Source: an uncultured Clostridia bacterium (GTDB lineage Bacteria; Bacillota; Clostridia; RGIG6154). From it: a stretch of DNA of 26,022 nucleotides. The stretch lies in the NCBI GenBank assembly GCA_934446135.1, contig CAKSDT010000010.1:1-26022 (forward strand), read 5' to 3'. The notes beneath the pieces are model-generated. The model ran no database searches. It worked only from the letters and a program-made list of their open reading frames with translations, and was not told the origin of the DNA. The stretch's first letter is position 1, and every line of letters starts with the position of its first letter. The translations under genes were made by a program, and so were the position numbers. Positions 8,079 through 15,787 of this stretch are shown in pieces.

Positions 8079-8870
8079 ATGAATTTTTTTATTCTCGGAA
8101 ACGATCAAAGGCAACTTGCACTAACAAAATATTTAGATGGAATTAAAATCAGTGATTCTGAAAAACTCAAAACCCTGAACAAGAGTTATATAGTTCTTCC
8201 GACTCCTGTGAGCAAGGACGGTAAGTTTATTTCAGAATCTAAAATTCCTGTAGATGAATTGAGTTTTATTCCCCCCGGAAACATTGTCTTCGGCGGGAAA
8301 ATCCCTACTAAATTCAGAAACTTTTTTGACAAAAAGAAAATTAAGTGGGTTGATTTAACTGAAGTCGAAACATTAAGTATAAAAAATGCCATATCAACTG
8401 CAGAAGGTGCCATATCAATAATACTGTCAAACCTAGACACTACAATTAACAATTCTGTCTGTCTCGTTGCAGGTTACGGCCGAATAGGAAAAGTGACCGG
8501 AAAACTTTTAAAATCTTTCGGTGCAACTGTTTATGCTTCGTCCCGAAAGCCTGAAGAAAGAATCTGGATAGAATATAACGGACTGATTCCTATTTCAACA
8601 TATGATATTAATCTGTTTATAGAAAAGGCAGACATCATTGTAAATACAGTCCCGTTTATGGTTTTTCCGTCCAAATCTCTTCAGTTGATGAAAAAGGATG
8701 CTCTTTTGCTTGACCTTGCATCCAAACCCGGCGGTGTAGATTTTGAATATGGGAAAAAACACAATCTTAACATAATTCATGCACTTTCCCTGCCATCAAA
8801 ATGTTCACCCGAAACATCAGGAAAAGATATGGCCGACACAATTAAAGAGATAATAAAGGAAGGAGTCTAA
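8079..8870 (+). CDS. dpaA: Dipicolinate synthase subunit A
   Basis: A 263-residue NAD(P)-binding subunit of dipicolinate synthase, which oxidises dihydrodipicolinate to dipicolinic acid (DPA) in the mother cell; DPA with calcium dehydrates the spore core. The N-terminus reads FILGNDQRQLAL. The nucleotide-binding loop GYGRIGK is at 132-138, preceded by STAEGAISI and followed by the second-domain segments ASSRKPEE and LDLASKPGGVDF, all typical of DpaA/SpoVFA. I choose ATG 8079 because AGGCGGTGG lies 6 nt upstream; the GTG at 8070 falls inside that ribosome site. dpaB follows with no gap. Length is a little under the usual 290-300. Confidence 0.94.
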   Translation: MNFFILGNDQRQLALTKYLDGIKISDSEKLKTLNKSYIVLPTPVSKDGKFISESKIPVDELSFIPPGNIVFGGKIPTKFRNFFDKKKIKWVDLTEVETLSIKNAISTAEGAISIILSNLDTTINNSVCLVAGYGRIGKVTGKLLKSFGATVYASSRKPEERIWIEYNGLIPISTYDINLFIEKADIIVNTVPFMVFPSKSLQLMKKDALLLDLASKPGGVDFEYGKKHNLNIIHALSLPSKCSPETSGKDMADTIKEIIKEGV

Positions 8871-9449
8871 ATGAACCTGACCAAACTAAAAATCGGATTT
8901 GCATTGACAGGCTCTTTTTGTACCATAGCAAAAGTTGTTCCGATAATTTCGGAATTATGTGATATGGGTGCAGATATAACACCCATTTTTTCCCCTATGG
9001 TGTTTGAAACAGACAACAGATTCAACAAAAAAGATGACCTGATTAAAACCGTTTCTCAAATAACGGGCAAGAACATAATTCATACAGTAAGAGAAGCAGA
9101 ACCGATAGGTCCCAAAAATCTTCTCGACGCACTTATAATTGCACCATGCACAGGAAACACTCTCGCAAAATTAGCAGGAGGCATAACAGACACATCTGTC
9201 ACTATGGCGGCAAAGGCAACACTAAGAAACAAAAAACCTGTTATACTTGCCCCGTCTACAAACGACGGATTATCAGGATCCGCAAAAAACATAGGAATGC
9301 TCCTTAATACTAAAAATATATATTTTGTTCCCTTCACGCAAGATGATCCAATAAAAAAGGAAACATCACTTGTTGCTGATTTCAGCAAAATAACAGAAAC
9401 ACTTTCCGGTGCACTCGATAAAAAACAAATTCAGCCTTTAATTTTTTAA
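8871..9449 (+). CDS. dpaB: Dipicolinate synthase subunit B
   Basis: A 192-residue flavoprotein-family subunit that acts with DpaA in dipicolinate synthesis. It opens with KIGFALTGSFCTIAKVVP, the phosphate-binding start of the flavoprotein fold, and contains LIIAPCTGNTLAKLAGGITDTSVTMAAKA and KPVILAPSTNDGLSGSAKNIG, both strongly diagnostic of SpoVFB/DpaB. The start ATG directly follows the dpaA stop, behind AAGGAAGGAG, so both subunits should be made at equal levels. Clostridia of other clades lack DpaAB and use an EtfA-linked route, so its presence says something about lineage. Confidence 0.95.
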   Translation: MNLTKLKIGFALTGSFCTIAKVVPIISELCDMGADITPIFSPMVFETDNRFNKKDDLIKTVSQITGKNIIHTVREAEPIGPKNLLDALIIAPCTGNTLAKLAGGITDTSVTMAAKATLRNKKPVILAPSTNDGLSGSAKNIGMLLNTKNIYFVPFTQDDPIKKETSLVADFSKITETLSGALDKKQIQPLIF

Positions 9450-9451
9450 CT

Positions 9452-9482
9452 GTATAAAAGCACCCTTTCAAGGTAATAATTT
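9452..9482 (+). promoter_or_regulatory. Candidate sigma-F/sigma-G promoter of sigG
   Basis: GTATA (9452-9456) fits the forespore -35 consensus GYWTA. After exactly 15 nt, GGTAATAATTT (9472-9482) fits the sigma-F -10 pattern GGnnAnA(A/C)TnT at every defined position. It lies in the 60-nt gap between dpaB and sigG, about 28 nt before the ATG. In B. subtilis spoIIIG is switched on by sigma-F and then by sigma-G itself, which agrees with the site. Confidence 0.65.
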
Positions 9483-9509
9483 TTATGTAAACTTTGGAGG
9501 GGTGGATTT

Positions 9510-10283
9510 ATGATTGTTAACAAGGTTGTATTATGCGATGTAAACACATCAAAACTTCCGCTTTTATCGGAAAAAAAACAAAAAGAACTTTTACTTAAAA
9601 TCAAAGACGGAGATAAAAATGCAAGGGAAGAATTTATAAACGGTAATTTAAGACTTGTCTTAAGCGTTCTGCAAAGATTTAACAACCGCGGCGAAAATGC
9701 CGATGATTTATTTCAGGTTGGCTGCATAGGGCTCATAAAGTCCATAGACAACTTTGATATATCGGTAGGAGTTAAATTTTCCACATATGCAGTGCCTATG
9801 ATTTTAGGTGAACTTCGTAGGTATTTAAGAGATTATAATCCTATAAGGGTATCCCGCTCAGTAAAGGATTTGGCATACAAAGCCTTGCAGGCAAAAGAAG
9901 AATATATAAGAAAAAATAATAAGGAACCCAAAATAGAAGAAATCGCCAAAATATTAGAATGCGATCCAAAAGATGTTGCTAACGCATTTGACGCTATTTT
10001 AGATCCTGTTTCTCTTTTTGAACCTGTATTTCATGACGGCACGGACACACTGTTTGTTATGGATCAGGTTAGCGATGTAAAAAATACCGATGACAGTTGG
10101 ATTGAATCAATAGCCCTTAAAGAGGCAATTTCAAAATTAAATGCACGGGAAAAAAACATTGTTAATTTAAGGTTTTTCCAAGGTAAAACTCAAATGGAAG
10201 TCGCGAAAGAAATAGGTATTTCACAGGCACAAGTTTCAAGGCTTGAAAAAAATGCAATTTCTCACATTAAAAAAATGGTATAA
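9510..10283 (+). CDS. sigG: RNA polymerase sporulation sigma factor sigma-G
   Basis: A 257-residue sigma-70 family factor that drives late forespore transcription. It begins NKVVLCDVNTSKLPLL, the sigma-G-specific N-terminus, which separates it from sigma-F. Region 2 contains NGNLRLVLSVLQRFNNRGENADDLFQ and GLIKSIDNFD, followed by VKFSTYAVPMILGELRRYLRD. Region 3 follows with PVSLFEPVF, and region 4 ends with FFQGKTQMEVAKEIGISQAQVSRLEK, the helix-turn-helix that reads the -35. A very good ribosome site GGAGGGGTG precedes ATG 9510. In most spore formers sigG follows spoIIGA-sigE; here it follows dpaAB and has its own candidate forespore promoter. A hairpin follows the stop. Confidence 0.96.
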   Translation: MIVNKVVLCDVNTSKLPLLSEKKQKELLLKIKDGDKNAREEFINGNLRLVLSVLQRFNNRGENADDLFQVGCIGLIKSIDNFDISVGVKFSTYAVPMILGELRRYLRDYNPIRVSRSVKDLAYKALQAKEEYIRKNNKEPKIEEIAKILECDPKDVANAFDAILDPVSLFEPVFHDGTDTLFVMDQVSDVKNTDDSWIESIALKEAISKLNAREKNIVNLRFFQGKTQMEVAKEIGISQAQVSRLEKNAISHIKKMV

Positions 10284-10286
10284 AGA

Positions 10287-10311
10287 GAGGGCGTAAAAAT
10301 TTTACGCCCTC
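10287..10311 (+). terminator. Terminator hairpin after sigG
   Basis: A 12-bp perfect inverted repeat GAGGGCGTAAAA/TTTTACGCCCTC around a single central base (about 10 bp once a loop forms) sits 3 nt after the sigG stop. The 3' tail ATTTGTGTTT is only moderately U-rich. It lies between sigG and the convergent antiporter gene and could serve both, though on the minus strand the tail is weaker. Confidence 0.7.
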
Positions 10312-10319
10312 ATTTGTGT

Positions 10320-11965
10320 TTAGTTTGATTCCTTTGCTGTTGTAATTGCCCTTATTACAAGCAATGTTGCTATCATAAGAACAACTGATAAAGGAAGCAT
10401 TATAAATGCGTTTCTTACAAAACCTGCAATAATATAACACACAAACGAAACTGCAGCAACTGTCATTGCATACGGAAGTTGTGTCGACACATGGTTGATA
10501 TGATTTGATTGAGAACCTGCCGATGCCATAATAGTTGTATCTGATATAGGTGAACAGTGGTCACCGCAGACAGCACCTGCCATACAAGCCGAAATTGCAA
10601 CAATTGTAATGTTTCCGGCATCAAATCCGAAAGCCGCAATAACTATAGGAATCAAGATGCCGAATGTACCCCACGATGTTCCTGTTGCAAACGAAAGGCC
10701 TACTGCAATGAGGAATATAATAGCCGGGAGAAATCCCAAAATGTATTTTGCAGAAGAATTTACAACGCCTGCAATATAAGTAGCAGCACCAAGTGAATCT
10801 GTCATACCTTTAAGAGTCCATGCACATGTCAATATCATAATTGCCGGAACCATTGCTTTAAATCCCTCAGGAATACATTCCATACATTCCTTAAATGTAA
10901 GAACTCTTCTTATGCACATATAAAACACCGTAAATATTATAGTTGCAAAAGAACCGTAAACAAGTCCTACAGAAGCATCTGAATTTGCAAAAGAATTTAC
11001 AAAAGTTTCACCTGAGAAAAATCCGCCGGAATAAATCATACCGATTACACAAGCAATGATAAGAACAACAACAGGAATTACAAGGTCAATAACTTTTCCT
11101 TTAGGATTTGCCTGTGCCACACTGTTATCTCCTGCCAAATCACCGTCGGGTGATGAAAATAAATCTCCTTTTTCAATAGCGTTTTTTTCAAATTTTGCCA
11201 TTTTGCCGTAATCGAATTTAAGAAGTGATATAGAAACATCATTACTATTGTAAGTATTGCATAAAAATTATAAGGAATTGCCCTTACAAAAAGTTCAATA
11301 CCGTTCATACCGGCATCCGAAGCAAATCCTGCAACAGCAGCAGCCCAAGACGAAATAGGTGCAATTATGCAAACCGGAGCAGCCGTTGCATCAATTAAAT
11401 ATGCAAGTTTTGCTCTTGAAACATTAAATTTATCTGTCACCGGACGCATTACAGAGCCAACCGTAAGACAGTTGAAATAGTCATCGATAAAAATAAGCAT
11501 ACCGAATATAATTGTAGCAATCTGTGCCCCAACTCTTGACTTAATATGTTTTGAAGCCCAGTTTCCAAAGGCAGCACTTCCGCCTGCCTTGTTCATAAGC
11601 GAAACCATGGCACCCAAAAGTACAAGGAACAATAAAATTCCGACATTGTAAGAATCTGATAAAGAACCCACAAATCCATCGATAAAGCCGTGCTCGATAA
11701 AGGTAACAAAACTGAATTTGCCGGCAGCATCAACTGCATAAAGACCTGCACCGACCATAATACCAATAAAAAGCGAAGAATAAACTTCTTTGGTTATAAG
11801 TGCAAGTGCAATAGCAATAACAGGCGGTAAAATTGCCCATATCGAATTAGAAAAAGCACTTATGTACTCTTCTTCACCTGTTGCAAATGCTGCAAGAGGA
11901 ACCGCGGCGACAAAAAGTAATATCAAAACCGCAGTCAGAGAAAATAATCTCTTTTTGTTAAACAT
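10320..11965 (-). pseudogene. NhaC-family Na+/H+ antiporter, frame broken by one base
   Basis: Two reading frames together make one antiporter of about 548 residues. The first runs from ATG 11965 and has a signal-like hydrophobic N-terminus, KEVYSSLFIGIMVGAGLY, GMLIFIDDYFNCLTVGSVMRP and SSWAAAVAGFA. The second (in frame to 10320) starts around MAKFEKNAIEKGDLF and carries WTLKGMTD, SFATGTSWGTFGILIP and AVCGDHCSPISDTTI. These are matching N- and C-terminal halves of the NhaC/YuiF-like family. The span 10320-11965 is 1646 nt, one short of a multiple of three. On the minus strand the frame is lost around ATGATGTTTCT (11233-11243); one extra T would restore a continuous reading into LLKFDYGKMAKF. 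The start at 11965 has AGGAG 8 nt upstream, overlapping the trmB stop. Real loss or sequencing error cannot be told apart here. Confidence 0.8.
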
Positions 11966-11976
11966 TTTCATCTCTC

Positions 11977-12633
11977 CTATTTTTTTCTTATATTTGTAAA
12001 TTTTACTACACATCTGTTAATTGTAAAACCCTGAGCCGAAAAATTCTTTTCATACTCAGTTTGAATATTAGAATCGTTGTATACACTGTTATGGAGGTCA
12101 AAGGTCACATTTGATACATTTGCTCCGTAATTTTCAAATTCCTCAAGCGAAAAATCGAACAACGGACGGTTATCGGTCTTGAACCTGACTTCGCCTTCGG
12201 GTTTTAATATTTGCTCATATATTTTAAGAAAAGTCCTGTATGTAAGACGCCTTTTTGCTTGTTTTGACTTTTTCCACGGGTCAGAAAAATTAAGATATAT
12301 AACAGACACTTCATTTTCTTCAAAAATGTCGGTAAGTTTTTCAGCATCCGAAAGAATAAACCTTACATTGGTAAGCCCGTTTTCCTTAACTTTTTCCATT
12401 GCAAGAATTATAACATCAAGGCATTTTTCAAGAGCAACAAAATTTATATTAGGATTTTGCTTTGCACACTCCGTTACAAATCCGCCTTTCCCGCACCCTA
12501 TCTCAAGATGTATCGGATTTTGATTTTCGAAAACCAAATTCCATTTTCCTTTATTATTTTCAGGATTCACCTCAGCAAGCGATATACAATTTAAAAACCT
12601 TTGGTCCCGGTTTTTCTTTTTTCTCATTCTCAT
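11977..12633 (-). CDS. trmB: tRNA (guanine-N7-)-methyltransferase
   Basis: A 218-residue SAM-dependent enzyme that makes m7G at position 46 of the tRNA variable loop. The SAM-binding motif LEIGCGKG is at 43-50, and the family-specific motif NFSDPW-x-K followed by RRLT is at 115-130. Downstream, FKTDNRPLFDFSL matches the conserved F-x-TD-x-x-x-LF-x-x-S block, and the C-terminal TEYE-x-x-F segment is present. The ATG at 12633 has AAGGAA about 8-9 nt upstream; a second ATG at 12627 is less well placed. It follows typA by 18 nt, and its stop codon forms part of the antiporter ribosome site, so all three are in one transcript. Confidence 0.95.
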   Translation of the reverse strand: MRMRKKKNRDQRFLNCISLAEVNPENNKGKWNLVFENQNPIHLEIGCGKGGFVTECAKQNPNINFVALEKCLDVIILAMEKVKENGLTNVRFILSDAEKLTDIFEENEVSVIYLNFSDPWKKSKQAKRRLTYRTFLKIYEQILKPEGEVRFKTDNRPLFDFSLEEFENYGANVSNVTFDLHNSVYNDSNIQTEYEKNFSAQGFTINRCVVKFTNIRKK

Positions 12634-12651
12634 AAAGTTATTTCCTTACCT

Positions 12652-14466
12652 CTATTTTGCTCTGCTTTTTGCCCTTAACGCATTATTAAGTATTTTCTTT
12701 CTGAGTCTTATATTAAGCGGTGTAACTTCGATAAGTTCATCCGGACCTATAAACTCAATTGCCTCTTCAAGACTCATATTTTTAGGCGGAATAAGTCTTA
12801 ACGCATCATCTGCACCTGATGAACGGGTATTCGTCATATGTTTTTTCTTACAGACATTGACATTAATATCATCTGACTTCGGTGATTCACCGACAATCAT
12901 TCCCTCATAAACCGGAACACCGGCACCAATGAAAAGGGTTCCTCTCTCCTGTGCATTAAAAAGTCCGTATGTTACGGCTTCACCTGTTTCAAAAGCAACA
13001 AGCGAACCTGTATTTCTTCCTGCAATATCGCCTTTATAAGGAGCATAGGAATCAAATACTGTATTTAGTATTCCCTCTCCTTTTGTATCTGTCAGGAATA
13101 TATTTTTATACCCGAAAAGTCCCCTTGAAGGAATCAAAAACTCAAGTCTTGTTCTCGAACCCTTTGGTTCCATTGAAACAAGTTCCGATTTTCTTGTTCC
13201 GAGTTTACTCATAACCGCACCGACGCAGTCTTCCGGAACATCTATTATAACTCTTTCTATAGGTTCTGATTTAACGCCGTCTATATCTTTAATCAAGACT
13301 TTCGGTGTGCTTACTGAAAACTCATAACCTTCTCTACGCATTGTTTCGATAAGTATTGAAAGGTGCATTTCACCTCTGCCGCACACTTTAAATGAATCTG
13401 TGGAATCACCGTCTTCAACCCTTAGTGAAACATCTTTCAAAAGTTCCTTGAAAAGTCTGTCACGAAGTTGTCTTGATGTAACAAATTTTCCTTCTTTGCC
13501 CGCAAACGGACTGTCGTTTACTGAAAATGTCATTTCAACCGTAGGTTCGCTTATCTTTACAAACGGCAAAGGTTCAATACTTCCGGAATCGCAAAGTGTA
13601 TTTCCGATCGTTATATCCCCAACACCGGAAAAGCAAACAATATCTCCGACTTTTGCTTCTGTTACCGACTGACGGTTTAATCCCTCTATCTGATAAAGGT
13701 TTACAACTTTGCTCTTATAAGGTGTTATACTGTTATGATAATCGCACACAACTATTTCCTGATTCTGTTTAAGCACTCCTCTCTCAACTCTGCCTATTCC
13801 TATTCTTCCTACATATTCGTTATAGTCAATAGAAGAAACCAAAACCTGTGCAGGACCCTTCTCATCACCTTCCGGTGCCGGAATCTGATCTAATATTTTT
13901 TCAAATAAAGGAACAAGGTCAGTTCCCTTTGAATCTGGTGAAAGCGACGCCGTACCGTCTCTTCCCGAGCAGAAAATAACGGGACTGTCAAGTTGTTCGT
14001 CTGTTGCGTCAAGTTCTATCAAAAGTTCAAGAACTTCATCCATAACTTCATCAATTCTTGCATCAGGCTTGTCTATTTTATTGATTGCAACTATAAGTTT
14101 ATGACCGAGTTCCAACGCTTTCTGAAGTACAAATCTTGTCTGCGGCATAGGACCTTCCGCAGCATCAACAAGAAGTATAACACCGTCTACCATTTTAAGC
14201 ACACGCTCAACTTCACCGCCGAAATCTGCATGTCCCGGGGTGTCAACAACATTTATTTTTACATTTTTGTAATAAACTGAAGTGTTTTTTGCAAGAATTG
14301 TTATTCCTCTTTCTCTTTCGAGGTCGTTTGAATCCATTACCCTTTCTTCAACCACCTGGTTTTCTCTAAATGTACCGCTTTGCTTAAGCATTTCATCAAC
14401 CAATGTTGTTTTGCCGTGGTCGACATGGGCAATTATAGCTATATTTCTCAAATCTTCTCTAATCAT
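12652..14466 (-). CDS. typA: Ribosome-associated translational GTPase TypA/BipA
   Basis: A 604-residue translation-factor GTPase that binds 70S ribosomes and helps 50S assembly, mainly at low temperature or under stress. G motifs are complete: AHVDHGKT at 13-20, the switch II motif DTPGHADFGGEVERV, and NKIDKPDAR. After the GTPase and EF-Tu domain-2-like part come elongation-factor-G-like domains with GRGEMHLSILIETMRREGYE and the BipA-specific C-terminus containing RGTLFIGAGVPVYEGMIVGE and ELIEVTPLNIRLRKK. I choose ATG 14466 because GAGGAG lies 8 nt upstream; a longer in-frame reading from 14508 would overlap the end of trmFO. It lies 19 nt after trmFO. Confidence 0.96.
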   Translation of the reverse strand: MIREDLRNIAIIAHVDHGKTTLVDEMLKQSGTFRENQVVEERVMDSNDLERERGITILAKNTSVYYKNVKINVVDTPGHADFGGEVERVLKMVDGVILLVDAAEGPMPQTRFVLQKALELGHKLIVAINKIDKPDARIDEVMDEVLELLIELDATDEQLDSPVIFCSGRDGTASLSPDSKGTDLVPLFEKILDQIPAPEGDEKGPAQVLVSSIDYNEYVGRIGIGRVERGVLKQNQEIVVCDYHNSITPYKSKVVNLYQIEGLNRQSVTEAKVGDIVCFSGVGDITIGNTLCDSGSIEPLPFVKISEPTVEMTFSVNDSPFAGKEGKFVTSRQLRDRLFKELLKDVSLRVEDGDSTDSFKVCGRGEMHLSILIETMRREGYEFSVSTPKVLIKDIDGVKSEPIERVIIDVPEDCVGAVMSKLGTRKSELVSMEPKGSRTRLEFLIPSRGLFGYKNIFLTDTKGEGILNTVFDSYAPYKGDIAGRNTGSLVAFETGEAVTYGLFNAQERGTLFIGAGVPVYEGMIVGESPKSDDINVNVCKKKHMTNTRSSGADDALRLIPPKNMSLEEAIEFIGPDELIEVTPLNIRLRKKILNNALRAKSRAK

Positions 14467-14485
14467 AATTATATCTCCTCGCAAT

Positions 14486-15787
14486 TTAATGTTTGTTATC
14501 GCAAACATATTTATCTATCCATTCCAAAGACCTCTGTGACAACTTCATATTCTTATCTTTTTTCGCCTTTATTCTTTCATTAAGCGATGTAAGTATCCCA
14601 AAGTTTATGTTCATAGGCTGAAAGTTGACAATGCTTTTATCGCTTATGTAATGCGAAAGTGCACCGATAGCAGTTTCCCTCGGAAAAATTCTCTCCTCTT
14701 TTCCGTTTAAACGGTCGGCAAGGTATATCCCGACAGTCATTCCCGATGCGGCAGACTCTATATACCCCTCTACACCCGTTATTTGTCCGGCAAAATAAAT
14801 ATTATCATTTAACTTATAATGACAATCCAAAAGTTTAGGTGAATTAATATAAGTATTTCTGTGCATAACCCCATATCTTACAAATTCAGCATCTTTAAGT
14901 GCCGGAATAAGTCCGAACACTCTCTTTTGTTCAGGAAACTTAAGATGAGTCTGAAACCCTACGATATTATACAAAGTAGCCTCACTGTTATCCTGTCTTA
15001 ACTGGACAACTGCATATGGTTCTTTCCCTGTTTTCGGATCAGGAAGTCCTACCGGTTTTAACGGTCCGAAAAGCAAAGTCTGTTCCCCACGCGATGCCAT
15101 AACCTCTACAGGCATACATCCCTCAAACACTGTATTATTTTTTTCAAACTCTTTTAAGACTGCACATTCAGCATTAATAAGTTCGCTGTAAAAATGCTCA
15201 TATTCTTCCTTATTCATGGGACAGTTTATATATGCAGCCTCGCCTTTTTGGTATCTTGACGCTATATATGCACTGTCAAAATCTATTGACTCTTTTGTCA
15301 CAACCGGTGCCGCAGCATCAAAAAAATGCAGATAGTCTTCTCCGATTATTTTTGATATTTCTTTAGAAAGGGCATCCGATGTCAAAGGACCTGTTGCAAT
15401 AACCGTTATCCCGTCGGGAATTTTTTTAACCTCTCCTTTAACAATTTCTATGTTTGTATTGTTTTCTATTGCTTTTGTTATCCTTTTTGAAAACTCCTCA
15501 CGGTCAACCGCAAGGCAACCGCCGGCCGGAACTTTAGTTTTGTCTGCAATCTCAATTATCAGAGAGCCTAATCGTCTCAGTTCCTCTTTTAAAAGACCGG
15601 GTGCAGTAGTAAGATCCGCCCCTCTCAGAGAATTTGAACAGACAAGTTCCGCAAAACCAGCAAAGTGATGTGCCGGCGAGTATTTTTCAGGTTTCATTTC
15701 ATAAAGTCTTACTTTGATGCCACGCTTTGCAAGTTGATATGCACACTCAGTTCCGGCAAGACCCGCTCCAATCACATTAACTATCAA
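14486..15787 (-). CDS. trmFO: Methylenetetrahydrofolate-tRNA-(uracil-5-)-methyltransferase
   Basis: A 433-residue FAD enzyme that makes m5U54 in the tRNA T-loop using methylenetetrahydrofolate rather than SAM. The dinucleotide-binding GAGLAG is at 7-12, and the N-terminal catalytic segment ELVCSNSLRGADL places the reactive cysteine at residue 50. The second conserved cysteine lies in FEGCMPVEVMASRG, and the C-terminus has FAGQITGVEGYIESAASG. The start is TTG 15787, immediately after the topA stop, with GAGAGG 8 nt upstream inside the topA coding end; no ATG is closer to the family N-terminus. This is a clear case of translational coupling in topA-trmFO-typA. Confidence 0.96.
   Translation of the reverse strand: MIVNVIGAGLAGTECAYQLAKRGIKVRLYEMKPEKYSPAHHFAGFAELVCSNSLRGADLTTAPGLLKEELRRLGSLIIEIADKTKVPAGGCLAVDREEFSKRITKAIENNTNIEIVKGEVKKIPDGITVIATGPLTSDALSKEISKIIGEDYLHFFDAAAPVVTKESIDFDSAYIASRYQKGEAAYINCPMNKEEYEHFYSELINAECAVLKEFEKNNTVFEGCMPVEVMASRGEQTLLFGPLKPVGLPDPKTGKEPYAVVQLRQDNSEATLYNIVGFQTHLKFPEQKRVFGLIPALKDAEFVRYGVMHRNTYINSPKLLDCHYKLNDNIYFAGQITGVEGYIESAASGMTVGIYLADRLNGKEERIFPRETAIGALSHYISDKSIVNFQPMNINFGILTSLNERIKAKKDKNMKLSQRSLEWIDKYVCDNKH

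Noticed and set aside
11231..11243. Programmed -1 frameshifting in the NhaC gene
   Set aside because: The sequence at the junction is not an X-XXY-YYZ slippery heptamer, and no obvious stimulatory structure follows; loss of one base is simpler.
14467..14508. Longer N-terminal forms of typA (from 14508), malQ (4614), uppP (4660), yicC (3052) and the acyl-CoA ligase (21728)
   Set aside because: In each case a good ribosome site and the family N-terminus support the internal start, and the extensions overlap neighbouring genes or promoters.
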